Shown here in pieces: positions 1 to 10,400 of a stretch of DNA of 64,000 nucleotides. Within the stretch, counting starts at the first letter, position 1. Each line of letters opens with the position of its first letter. The notes under the pieces were generated by a model. It worked only from the letters and a program-made list of their open reading frames with translations, did no database searches and was not told the origin of the DNA. The DNA comes from Sorex araneus. Lineage: Eukaryota > Chordata > Mammalia > Eulipotyphla > Soricidae. The stretch lies in assembly GCF_027595985.1 (NCBI RefSeq), contig NC_073302.1, positions 13,189,811 to 13,253,810 of the forward strand, read 5' to 3'. Position numbers and translations under genes: made by a program.

Positions 1-193
1 TTTTACATACCTATTAAGAAAGGCCACTATAAATGACCATTATGTTAGATCGATCCTGAGGTTTCTCCAAGTTTAGTAGGTCACCAGTTTAAGCTCAGTA
101 AATGCTGAACGAGTACATATCAGTCTGTGGGAATGATTATAAGGATAGTCTAGGGAGATGTTGGGCAACATAAAGATGGCAAGAGATAAGCTG

Positions 194-430
194 TTATTTG
201 GAAGAAAATATGTCTAAAATCTCATTTAACTCAGAAAACTCTCCCCTCTCCAGATCTATTTCCATGGTTATAACCAAAAGCCCAATTCTGCATTTATAAC
301 TGGTAGAAGCATCAGCTATAAAGTCTCTGTAACACTGTTTGAGAGTCTTGAGTCTTTTGGAAGCTAGCTTCTCCATTTTCAGTAACTTCTTTTCACAGTC
401 AGACTCAGACTGTATTGACTTCTCCTTCAC
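194..430 (-). other. Unidentified 78-codon open frame
   Basis: The frame is charged and helix-like, rich in K, E, L and S, and ends in a clean TAA. It is not inside a SOR copy. It begins at a GTG just after an in-frame TGA, so there is no convincing start. It could be an exon, a piece of a processed pseudogene or chance. I do not recognise the product and assign no function. Confidence 0.15.
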
Positions 431-448
431 TCACATTTGTTACCTTCT

Positions 449-568
449 TTCTGTTTGGGGCCACACCTGGTAGTGCTCAGTATTGATCCCTAATGCTCTG
501 GGGGACTTGAGCTGGGGTTAGTCACATGTAAGACAATCTCTTTACTTCCTGTTTTATCTCTCCAGTAG
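449..568 (-). repeat. SOR SINE, old copy
   Basis: Diverged match to the reverse complement of the SOR body, from 'ggggccacacctggtagtgctcag' sense to a final 'ctctccag'. Confidence 0.5.
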
Positions 569-644
569 CTTATCTTCTTTGCTTTACTTACTTTGAAGTA
601 TGTCTTTTGCATCTTTTTATAAATTATGCAACCATTTAATTATT

Positions 645-782
645 GTTTGGAGACCATATTTGGCGGTGCTCAGGACTTAATTCCTAGTTGGCCCAAGGGC
701 CCGACCATATGGGGTGCCAGGATCTGACCTAGTCAGCGGCATTCAAAGCAAGCACACTATCCATTGTACTATCTCTCCAGCT
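645..782 (-). repeat. SOR SINE, old copy
   Basis: Diverged - strand copy containing 'accatatggggtgccagg' and ending 'ctatctctccag'. Confidence 0.6.
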
Positions 783-802
783 TCCATTTATTATAATCTT
801 TT

Positions 803-984
803 GTTGTTGTTGTTTTTTGTTTTTTGGGTCACACCCGGCGATGCACAGGGGTTATTCCTGGCTCTGCACTCAGGAATTACTCCTGGCGGTGCTCGGGGGA
901 CCATATGGGATGCTGGGATTGGAATCCAGGTCGGCCGCGTGCAAGGCGAAATGCCCTACCCGCTGTGCTATTGCTCCAGCCCCC
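803..984 (-). repeat. SOR SINE, full length, young
   Basis: Near-consensus - strand copy: T-rich tail, 'gggtcacacccggcgatgca', then the tRNA-like head ending 'gctccagcccc'. It is flanked by direct repeats TATTATAATCTTTT at 789-802 and 985-998, a target-site duplication typical of LINE-driven insertion. Confidence 0.9.
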
Positions 985-1266
985 TATTATAATCTTTTTT
1001 CAAAGGTCAAACTTTGATCCAGAAAACGATCTTTATCAGATCATCAATGAAGTCAGAGGTCTAACTTAACAAAGCATTCAATTTTTTTTAATTCATTTTT
1101 AACTCTGGTTCTGGCTACTTTTAGTCTTCACCGATACACTTGTTATTGCCAAACCTGAAAACTGTAGTGGCTCGGTGATTTCATTTTTAAGAATGTAAAT
1201 GAATGTATCTTCCCAGGTAGCCTGGTCCCGGCTGAGAACTCTGAGGCCTTCTCAGAAAGGGAGCAG

Positions 1267-1440
1267 GGGGCTGGAGCGATAGCACAGTGGGTAGGGCGTT
1301 TGCCTTGCACGCTGCCGACCTGGGTTCGATTCCCAGCATCCCACATGGTCCCCTGAGTATCACCAGAAGTAATTCCTGAATGCAGAGCCAGGAGTAACCC
1401 CTGTGCATCGCCGGGTGTGACCCAAAAACCAAAAAGAAAA
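1267..1440 (+). repeat. SOR SINE, young
   Basis: Near-consensus + strand copy, starting 'ggggctggagcgatagcaca' and ending in an A-rich tail after 'gggtgtgacccaaaaa'. The head carries an A-box-like segment (agcacagtgggtagg) and a B-box (gggttcgattcc), the internal RNA polymerase III promoter elements of tRNA-derived SINEs. Confidence 0.9.
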
Positions 1441-2157
1441 AGGGGGGGCGCCAGGAAACTCTGCCTTCCTGTTTAAAGGCAGAGCAGCCCACAACCATAC
1501 CAAATACTCTCCAATGCAGAAAAGGCCCACCTTCACATCTCAAAAAAAATGACAAGCAGCTGAATCTTCCCAAGTGGGACCAGTCTACAGGCTAAAATCT
1601 CTGGGGTATTCTCAGAATGGGGAAGGGACAAAATCCCCAAACTGCAACCCCTCATCCACAACCCTCAAAATCCTGCAGCCCCAACTAACTCCAAAATCTT
1701 GCCTCAGAGAACTGGCCAGTGTCTTATCTCAAAAAAACACAATGCCATCAAGGTAGACTGGTTTGGCTAAGAACTCTGGGGCCTACTCCTAATTTAGGAG
1801 GAAAAACTCCCCTTTCTGCCTGAAGGCACAATAGCCCACAGCCATAGGAGACACCCACGGACATAGAATTGCTCAGCTCCACAACATCAAACTGCCAAGC
1901 CACCAAATTGTTCCAGAGCTATAGCTTCTAAAAATTTCAGAGTATTGTCAGCCCAGTAGGATCAGAGCAAATCCAACGGGTTTGGATTTGAAAGCTGCAT
2001 AGAAGACCACCAAGAAAGTTGAAAATTGCAAAGACTGTAAAGCTCAATGAGCCTCAATAATACAGAAGGCTCAACTAGCACTAAACAGCGCTAGCACTAA
2101 ACCGCAATGACTTTAGTAACATCATTTGGAGATATGACAATTATGAATTAACTCATT

Positions 2158-2313
2158 GATTTTTTTTTTTTTTGGCTTTTTGAGTCACATCCGGCGATGC
2201 TCAGGGATTACTCCTGGTGGTGCTCAGGAGACCGGACTTGATGCTGGGAAGAGAACCTGGGTCAGGTGTGTGCAAGGCAAATGCCCTACCTGCTGTGCTA
2301 TTGCTCCAGCCCC
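2158..2313 (-). repeat. SOR SINE
   Basis: - strand copy with poly-T at the left and 'ctattgctccagcccc' at the right end; moderately diverged. Confidence 0.85.
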
Positions 2314-2529
2314 TGATCTATGTTTTGATAATTCCATTTGCCTTTGTCTTATAACACACAACATGAAGCAAATTTATTTGAGCCTGCCAGCTGGGGTGGC
2401 AAATGGAAAACTGAGGACATTGGTGGAGGAAATGTCACACGGTGGTAGAATTGGTATTGGAACATTTAATGCCTGAAACAACTGTATTCTAGATAACTTG
2501 GTAAATCACAGTGTTCTAATACAATTTTT

Positions 2530-2707
2530 ATTATTTATTTTTTGCTTTTTAGGTCACACCCGGCAATGTACAGGGGTTACTCCTGGCTCTACACTCAGGA
2601 TTTACACCTGGTGCTGCTCAGGGGACCATATGGGATGCTGGGAATCGAACCCAGGCTGGCCTTGTGCAAGGTAAACGCCCTACCAGCTGTGCTATAGCTC
2701 CGGCCCC
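2530..2707 (-). repeat. SOR SINE with TSD
   Basis: Near-consensus - strand copy. TACAATTTTT just before it (about 2519) and just after it (from 2708) is the target-site duplication. Confidence 0.85.
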
Positions 2708-3881
2708 TACAATTTTTTTTAAATGAATGTAAAGCCCTCTGATTTTTCAATTTCATGTTACCTTTAGGGTAACATGCATAATTGTTCACATCATCATCCC
2801 AAACCAGGTCTTCCAGCAAGATTTGTATCATCTATCACCTCTTTTATCATAACAAAAGAATCAGCAATGCTTTAATGTTCTTTTGAAGAAAGGTTAGGGT
2901 TTTTTCAATAGTATGCTTTTCAACACATGCTTGGTGTAATACTTCCTGGATGCTTGTTATATTCTTGTCCATGGGCTGAAGCTTGTAAACTTCCCAAGGA
3001 AGAACTGTAATATCCACATTAGACTGAGCAAAATATTATGAGTCTGGGAAACAAGTCTATCCAAAATCAGCAACACTCTAAAGCCAAATGTTTTCCTCGT
3101 TAAATAAATCCTGGTTTAAGGAACAAAACTATGATGAAACCAATGCAAAAAGGGACATCCTTAAAGATAAGCTCTATCTTATCTCAAAAACACAAGTGGG
3201 ACTAGGGTCTTTACTAAAAAGAGTTTAAATGGCTTTTATCATTTTGCCATTGATGACACTGAATGAGGGCACTATTTTGTTTTTATAGCACCCTCTTTCC
3301 AGATTTTTGTCTTTTCACTGCCAAATAGTTCGCAAAGGTTTAATATTTCCACAATCTGTTCAGGTACAGTGTCTTGCTCTGATCAGTTTCTGGAGTGACG
3401 TGAAGCATCTGGTTGCAACTTGGTATTCAACGATTTTTATTCACGCATTCACCTCTTGTTTCGCCGCAACGGTAGTTACTCCTAACGCTCTCAAAGCCCC
3501 CTACCCTGCTTGAAACTTGGCGGGTGGCTGGATTTGGGTTCCACTCATTGCATGTAAACACGTTTGGTCTGACTTGCAAGAGGCCGACCGCCTTAGGGGG
3601 CGTCCCCACTTGATCCTGGACCCCAAGTCCACCTCAGCTCTGCGCCTCACGGAGGAGGCGCCTGAGGAGGCCCTCGGGCCGGGTGAGGACTGGCGGGGAA
3701 CAACTCTTGCCAGACCCCGATGATCTTTTCAGTTATTTTTAGCGTGCGCGCGGTTGAGTACTCGTCAGTCTCCGGCGTTTTCTTTCAGTCTTCCACACAC
3801 AGGACCGTCACTTCCACTTTAAAACTGCCCGGCCGGGGGTAGGACGTCCGGCGCCTCTAGCGCGTCAGGCCGCCGTCTCGG

Positions 3882-3895
3882 CCAGCAGGTGGCCG
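3882..3895 (+). promoter_or_regulatory. CTCF-like motif
   Basis: CCAGCAGGTGGCCG matches most of the core CTCF consensus (CCASYAGRKGGCRS). It lies 360 bp upstream of the PSMD5 start codon. Motif match only; occupancy is unknown. Confidence 0.45.
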
Positions 3896-4064
3896 CCCGC
3901 GGGGACGAGGCACCTCGGTCGGCGCGTTCGCCTTCCCGCCACTCCGCTCGCGGGCCCCCGGCGCCCACACCGCGTGCGTGAAGGCGAATCCCGCTACGGA
4001 ACGGGACGGCCCAAGCGAGGAGAGCCGAAGCCCAGCCGCCGAGGGGCTAGCCGCCACCAGCCCG

Positions 4065-4074
4065 TCTCGCGAGG
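4065..4074. promoter_or_regulatory. TCTCGCGAG element, distal copy
   Basis: TCTCGCGAGG matches the near-palindromic TCTCGCGAGA element found in many CpG-island housekeeping promoters and linked to ZBTB33/BANP-type factors. It is followed by 'cttg', as is the proximal copy. Confidence 0.5.
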
Positions 4075-4181
4075 CTTGAGCGCGCCGGCCCGCTCTCGCG
4101 CACGCGCACGCTCGCCTGGCTCCCGGGGGCGGTGCCGGGGGCGGGCCGCAGTCTCGCCGAAAAAACCCGGCTCCCAGCAGG

Positions 4182-4191
4182 TCTCGCGAGG
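4182..4191. promoter_or_regulatory. TCTCGCGAG element, proximal copy
   Basis: Second TCTCGCGAGG, 63 bp upstream of the PSMD5 ATG and 117 bp from the first copy. The shared context 'gtctcgcgaggcttg' around both suggests a local duplication. Confidence 0.5.
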
Positions 4192-4253
4192 CTTGGAGGC
4201 GCGCGCCCGGGCCCCGCCACTCTCTCAGGCAGCCCCTGCGGGGAGGGCGCACG

Positions 4254-4426
4254 ATGGCGGCGCAGGTGCTGGCTCTGCTGAGGGAGGTGTCGCGGCTGGA
4301 GGCGCCGCTGGAGGAGCTGCGCGCGCTGCACTCGGTGCTGCAGGCCGTGCCGCTGGGCGAGCTCCGCGAGCGGGCGGCCGACATGCGCCTGGGCCCGCTC
4401 TTCTCGCTGCTCAACCAGAACCACCG
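4254..4426 (+). CDS. PSMD5: PSMD5 coding exon 1
   Basis: Residues 1-57 plus two bases of codon 58 (Arg). The donor gtgagt follows directly. A minisatellite starts about 40 bp downstream. Confidence 0.95.
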
Positions 4427-7400
4427 GTGAGTGGCCCCCGCGGCTGAGGCGGGGGGCGGGGGGGGGCGGACAGACACCCACCGGCCGGACAGACGCCCCT
4501 CAGCCGGACAGACACCCGCAAACCAGACAGACACCCGCCCCTCAGCCGGACAGACACCCTCAGCCGGAGAGACACCCCCCAGCCGGACAGACACCCCTCA
4601 GCGGGACAGACGCCCCTCAGCGGGACAGACACCCCCCAGCCGGACAGATGCCCCTCAGCCGGACAGACACCCGCAAACCAGACAGACACCCACCCTTCAG
4701 CCAGACAGACACCCTCAGCCGGACAGACACCCTCCAGCCGGACAGGCACCCCCAGCCGGACAGACACCCTCAGCCGGACAGACACCCTCAGCCGGACAGT
4801 CACTCCCAGCCGGACAGACACCCTCAGCCGGACAGACACCCCCAGCCGGACAGACACCCTCAGCCGGACAGACACCCCCAGCCGGACAGACACCCCTCAG
4901 CCGGACAGACACCCCTCAGCCGGACAGACACCCTCAGCCGGACAGACACCCCCAGCCGGACAGACACCCCTCAGCCGGACAGACACCGGCAAACCAGACA
5001 GACACCCTCCCTCCCGTCCTGACAGACACCCCCAAGTCGGACAGACACCGCCCCCCCAGCCTGATAGACACCCCCAAGCATGGGATTCAAAGCACCATGG
5101 GCTGAGACCCGAGACAGGGTTCAAGTCCAGCCTGGTGGGCTGTGTCCCTGCTGCCCCCCCCTCACTCGCTACCCTCACCCCTAGGTCTGAAGTGGGCAGC
5201 GGGGTCTCTTGCTGCCCGTGGACAGGGTCTGTCCCGAGCGCCTTCCAGCCCGGCTACTATATCTAAAAAGTAACTCCGTGGGGCCTGGCGAGTCCTGCCC
5301 CAAGGAGTCGAACCTGCAGGTTTGTACTCTCAAGAAACGCCCATCTCAAGAAACGCCCAAGATGACTAGGCGATACAACGAAACTTAGGAAGAACCAAAG
5401 GAAGGGAGGGAAGGAGGGAAGGAGGGAGGAAGGAAGGAAGGGAGGGAGGGAGAAACTGCTGTGTAATACCATGCAGCTTGCTTAAAAAATGAAAGCAGAG
5501 TTCTTCGTGGAGGTGGACGCCCTCAAGTACTCAAGTATTTATTGAGAAAAAGGGAAAGGTCATAAGAGTTGAGGAGCCTATAAGGTGTAATTTTAAAAAG
5601 GATTTCAGCACACCCCCCGCCTCGTGTAACACAGGATTGGTGCAGTGGGTCTGGAAGAGATAGTACAGTGGGCAGGGCTGTTGCCTGGCACACAGCTGGT
5701 GCAGGTTCCATCTCCTGCAACACTTAGGACCTCCGTGCCCCACCAGGAGTGATTCCTGAGCACATGGGCTGTGCACCCTCCCCACCAAGTAAGAATAGTT
5801 AAAGCAGTTACTACAGTAAACTATTAATGTGGATATGAGTGTGTGTGTGTGTCCCCAGAATTGAACTCGGGGGACAACATGTGTGAGATGCACAGAACCG
5901 AACCCAGAGTTTTACACATGTAAGACACCTGCCCTCCTCCAACTACATACCTATTTCAAGCCTGCAGCTTTTTATTTTTATGTACATCTTTAGGATTTCT
6001 TTTTTTAATTTTCCCCCCCTTCCTTTGGGGCTACAGTTGGCAGTGCTCAGTAACTCCTACTCAGGAGTCACTCCAGGGAGGGCTCAGGGGACCATGTGGG
6101 GTGCCTGGAACCTAACCCGTTTGCTGTTTGTAAGACCTTACGTGCTATACTACCTCACCAGTCTCATATCCATAGGGCTTAAATAAGAAAAACTTATTTT
6201 ATTCGTTTGGTAATTTTAAAGAGTTTGAAAGGATTTGTGATGCAGAAATTTAAAAATGACGTTTCTACTTGAAATAATCATGAATGCTGGGTCACTTCTG
6301 TGTGATCTTCAAGGACCGTCTTGACTCTGACTGACCCTTGTAAGATTTCTCCCTTTTGAGGACCAGAGGGTGGCTGACTCAGATTTGATCCTCGATACCT
6401 ATGTGGTCCCCTGAGCTTGCCAGGAGTGATCTCTGCGTACAGAGCCAGAAATAAGCCTTGAACACCACAAGGTGTAACCAGAAAAAAGATGATTTTTTCC
6501 TTTGTATTTGCTCCCCCTACATTACTTAACATTATTTAGGTGTACCTGTGAAGTATATAAATTTGTCTCTATTTCAGGTCCTTATTTTCTTTTTTTCTTT
6601 TTGGGTCACACCCGGCTATGCTCAGGGGTTACTCCTGGCTTTGCACTCAGGAATCACTCCTGGCAGTGCTTAGGGGACCATATTGGATGCTGGGGATTGA
6701 ACCCGGGTTGGCCGTATGCAAGGCAAACGCCTTATCTGCTGTGCTATTGCTCCAGCCCTGACAGGTCCTTATTTTCTGCATTGAATAAATCCATTGCATT
6801 ATTCTGTCTTCTCATTATTAAAAAAGAGGGGGTAGGGGGGAGGCAGCATTATCTCCCATCCCAGGAGGCTTCTTTCTGCCACTTGATAATACATCCACAC
6901 TTCAGCCAGGCAACTATCCAGCTGTTTTCTGTGGTAGAAATGTTTTCTTTTTCTTTCATTTTTGGGGTCCTGCCCAGCTGTACTCAGGGTATACTCCTAG
7001 CTCTGGTGGCATGGCCAGGGTGGGTGTGTGGGTGGGTGTTTGGAGTGCTAGGGATGAACCCTGGGTCAGCAAGGCAAGTGCCCTACCCTCTGTACTATCT
7101 CTCCAGCCTTGAGTTTGCTTTTTTTTTTTCTTTTTTAAGAAGGGGTTTTATATACCAGATACAGAAAATGTTTTGTTGGTTTATTTCAGTATAATTATTT
7201 TAAGATTTACCCAGGTGTTATAATTGAGTACTTCATTTCTTGTTATTGCTGAGTCATTGACTGTTGTATGGACATGCCACTGTTTTATCAATTCACCCAT
7301 TGATGAACATTTGTTTTTGTGGAAAGGGGGAAGCATGTCTAGCAGTGCTCAGGGCTTATTCCTGGTTCTGCAGCTAGGGATCAAACCCCAGTTGGCCCCA

Positions 7401-10400
7401 TTCAAGGCAAGCTCCCTTGTTGCTATACTCTCTCTCCAGTTCTGGTTAGTTCGGTTATGGTCTTAACAAAATCTTCTGGAGCCAGAGGATAGTATACTGG
7501 GTAAAGTGGTTGCCTTACTTGTGGCTGACCTGGATTCAATCCCTGGCTTCCCATACGGTCCCCCAAGCCCATGAGCAGTGATCCCTGAGTCATGGTCAGG
7601 AGTAAGCCCTGAACACTGCCAGATGTGGTCCCCTAAGCCCACAAGCATGATCCCTGAGTCATAGCCAGGAGTTAGCCTGGAGCACTACCAGGTGTGGTCC
7701 CAAAACAAAAAAGACAAAAACTTTAAATAAAATAATATCTAGTGTTCCTTTCTTCCCCAGACCCTGACAGGCAGAAATTTCCTTTCAATCTCAATGGATT
7801 TGTCAACTCTGACCATTTCATATGAGGTGAATCATTGTCATAAAAAGGAACGCTTATATGTCTGCCTTCTCTTAATTGGCATATATTATTTTTCTGTAGT
7901 GGGCAATGAACTCATTCTCACTATTGCAGAACAGGTGTTCTGCTACTGAGCCGTATCCTTGTCCCTTAACTTACAGGATTTTTTGGTATGTGTGTGTCTT
8001 TATTTTTGTTTTATGGCCCACACTATTTGCTTGGGTGAAATTAATCCTGAAATATCTTCTACATCTACAGCTATAACTGCAGGATTAATTTACCTCTTGA
8101 ATCTTTTCCCTCTTCATCCTTTCTGCTACTCCCCTTTCTCATCCCTTTACTTCTCACTGTTATTTTGCTTATTTGTGGGGAAAGGGAGCAGGCACAATGT
8201 AGAATGGGCCACACCCAGTGGTGCTTAGACCTATTCCTAGCTTTGTGCTCAGGAGTCACCCTGGGGCAGTGCTCAGGGGATCTTCTGTGGTGCTGGGGAT
8301 TTGAACCAGGGTTGGTGGGATGCAAGGCAAGCACCTTAACCCTTTACTATCTCTCTAGTTCCCTTTTGCCTTTTAATTAAAATTTATTTTTCTAATATTG
8401 ATGAAATGATTTTTACATTACTACTCTACTTTAAACCTCTTCATGGGTTTACTCTTTCCTGTGAGAAAAATCTAAATTCCATAGCATGATATACTATATA
8501 CATCGGGTTCTGAGTTCTGTGCAACTTTTTCATTTCTTGCCATTCATACAAATTACTGTTGGTTCTTTAAATGAGCTACTGTCTCATTCGAATGTACCAT
8601 TTCATTTGATACCTCTCTTTCTTCCTAGAAAATTTTCTTTTAGAGGGGCTGCAGCAATAGCACTGTGGGTAGGGCGTTTTCTTTGCATGCGGCCGACCTG
8701 GGTTCAATTCCCAGCATCCCATATTGTTCCTGAGCACCGCCAGGAGTAATTTCTGAGTGCAGAGCCAGGAGTAACCCCTGAGCACCACTGAGTGTGACCC
8801 AAAAAGCAAAAAAAAATTTTTTTCCCATTTTTGGAAATTTGGAAATTTCTTTTTCCCATTTTTTTTTTAAAACATTTAGCTTAGGAGTCAAATAAAGAGC
8901 CAACTGTATGGGTTGGAGTGTATTTTTGTATCTAGGAGGCTCCTGTTTGATCCCTGGCACTGCATGGTTCCCCAATTACTTCCAGGAGCAGCCTCTTAAA
9001 CACTGAGTTGGAAATAGTCTTTGTACCAGGTATGGTACAAAAGCCTTAAATAAATAATTTGGCTCAGGTTGTTACCTCTGATTGCTTTTCCCTGTACTTT
9101 GTTCTTTTCTAAGCTCCATCAGGTCTGAGCTTAACTGTAGTGTTTTTCTACCTATATTGTAGTTAATTTTCTTTTTTTCTGTTTGTTCCATGAAGCAAAG
9201 CTCCTTGAGGTTAATCAATATGTGTCTCCAGAGGTTGGAGAGATAGTACAGTAGGTAGGGCACTTGCTTTGCAAATGGCCAACCTGGGTTTGATTCCAGA
9301 CATCTCGTATGGTCTCCTGAGCCCACCAGGAGGGATTCCTGAGTGCAAAGCTAGAAGTAACCCCTAAAAACCACCAGAAGTGGCACATCCTTCCCCCATC
9401 AAAAAAGGAAAAGGAAAAAAGAAAAAATATCTTGTAATGTTAGCAAAGGCTTGGCACATGTTTAATGAACATTAAATGAATCAGTAGAAACTGGTATTTT
9501 GAGAAGGAGGATACATGTGTGAGATTCCTGATTGAGTTAGGCTTCAGATTTTATTAAGTTGTTGCTACTTACCTTGGCAGGACACAAACTAATGAGGTCT
9601 GTTCTCTTTTAGGGAACAAATCACTTTGTGTGTATCCATTCTGGAGAGATTGCTCCAAGCTGTGGAACCAGTTGATGTGGCCCGGAACCTCAGGGTTGAC
9701 CTGCAAAAGGGACTGGCTCACCCCGATGATTCTGTAAAAATCCTCACTCTCTCACAGGTATGAATTTTTACCACAATAAAGGACCATCATTTAGTGATAA
9801 TGCATTCTGGGTGATGTTATGTTGGGTACCAAAAATGAGAGATTAAAGAAACATGATTTTTTATGTCCCTGGGAAGTGTCTAGTCTATTTCTATTGTACA
9901 TCACTGTCATCCCATTGCTCATCGATTTGCTCAAGTGGGCACCAATAACAAACGTACCCATTGTGAGACTTGTTACTGTTTTTGGCATATTGAATACAGA
10001 GATTGATGGGCAGAGATACATAATATATAATGTATCATATAAATTGCATATATATCAAATTTACATAGTTTTACATTTATGTACATGTGTGCATATATAA
10101 AAACCTAACTGGTCACCTTGTAGCCTGTTTTTGGCTCTTAAACAGATCTGAATCCTTTTTATTAATCTGGTGACTACTAGATTGATGGGACTTTGCTAAT
10201 TCCAAATCACTTGTATCACTTGTCATCCCATTGATCTTTTATTTGCTCGAGTGGGCGCCAGTAACATCTCCATTCATCCCTATCACGTGCTAGTATAGCC
10301 CAATGGTATCTGCTCGCTCCAGGAACACGAAGAGCCTCAAACCGTTCATTCAGGGTTTTGATGGAGAAGTCTGACCATCTTGTAGGTGGGCGGCCATGCG

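Larger units (their letters stand above)
1..3600. other. Intergenic DNA upstream of PSMD5
   Basis: No gene is recognised here. The stretch holds SOR SINE copies of several ages (listed separately) between AT-rich unique sequence. In human the 3' end of PHF19 is the next gene on this side (from memory), but no PHF19-like coding sequence was seen. The only non-repeat open frame that looks protein-like is the short - strand frame at 194-430. Confidence 0.6.
3600..4470 (+). promoter_or_regulatory. PSMD5: CpG island and promoter of PSMD5
   Basis: Sequence turns abruptly GC- and CpG-rich around 3600 and reverts after exon 1. No TATA box is seen near the start codon, as usual for housekeeping genes. 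It contains two copies of a TCTCGCGAG element, a CTCF-like motif and GC-rich Sp1-like stretches. The transcription start cannot be fixed from sequence alone. Confidence 0.75.

Noticed and set aside
1267-1340. tRNA genes suggested by A and B boxes in SINE heads
   Set aside because: The heads are diverged tRNA relics continuing into the SINE body; no intact cloverleaf tRNA was found.
1-3600. PHF19 exons expected by synteny
   Set aside because: No PHF19-like coding sequence was seen; the gene probably ends beyond the left edge.
4466-5078. CRISPR-like array
   Set aside because: The units are head-to-tail without spacers and the genome is mammalian; this is a minisatellite.
4431-5105. Open frames of up to 224 codons rich in PDRHPQ/TDTP in both strands
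   Set aside because: They are translations of the 18-bp minisatellite; the unit length keeps several frames open on both strands.
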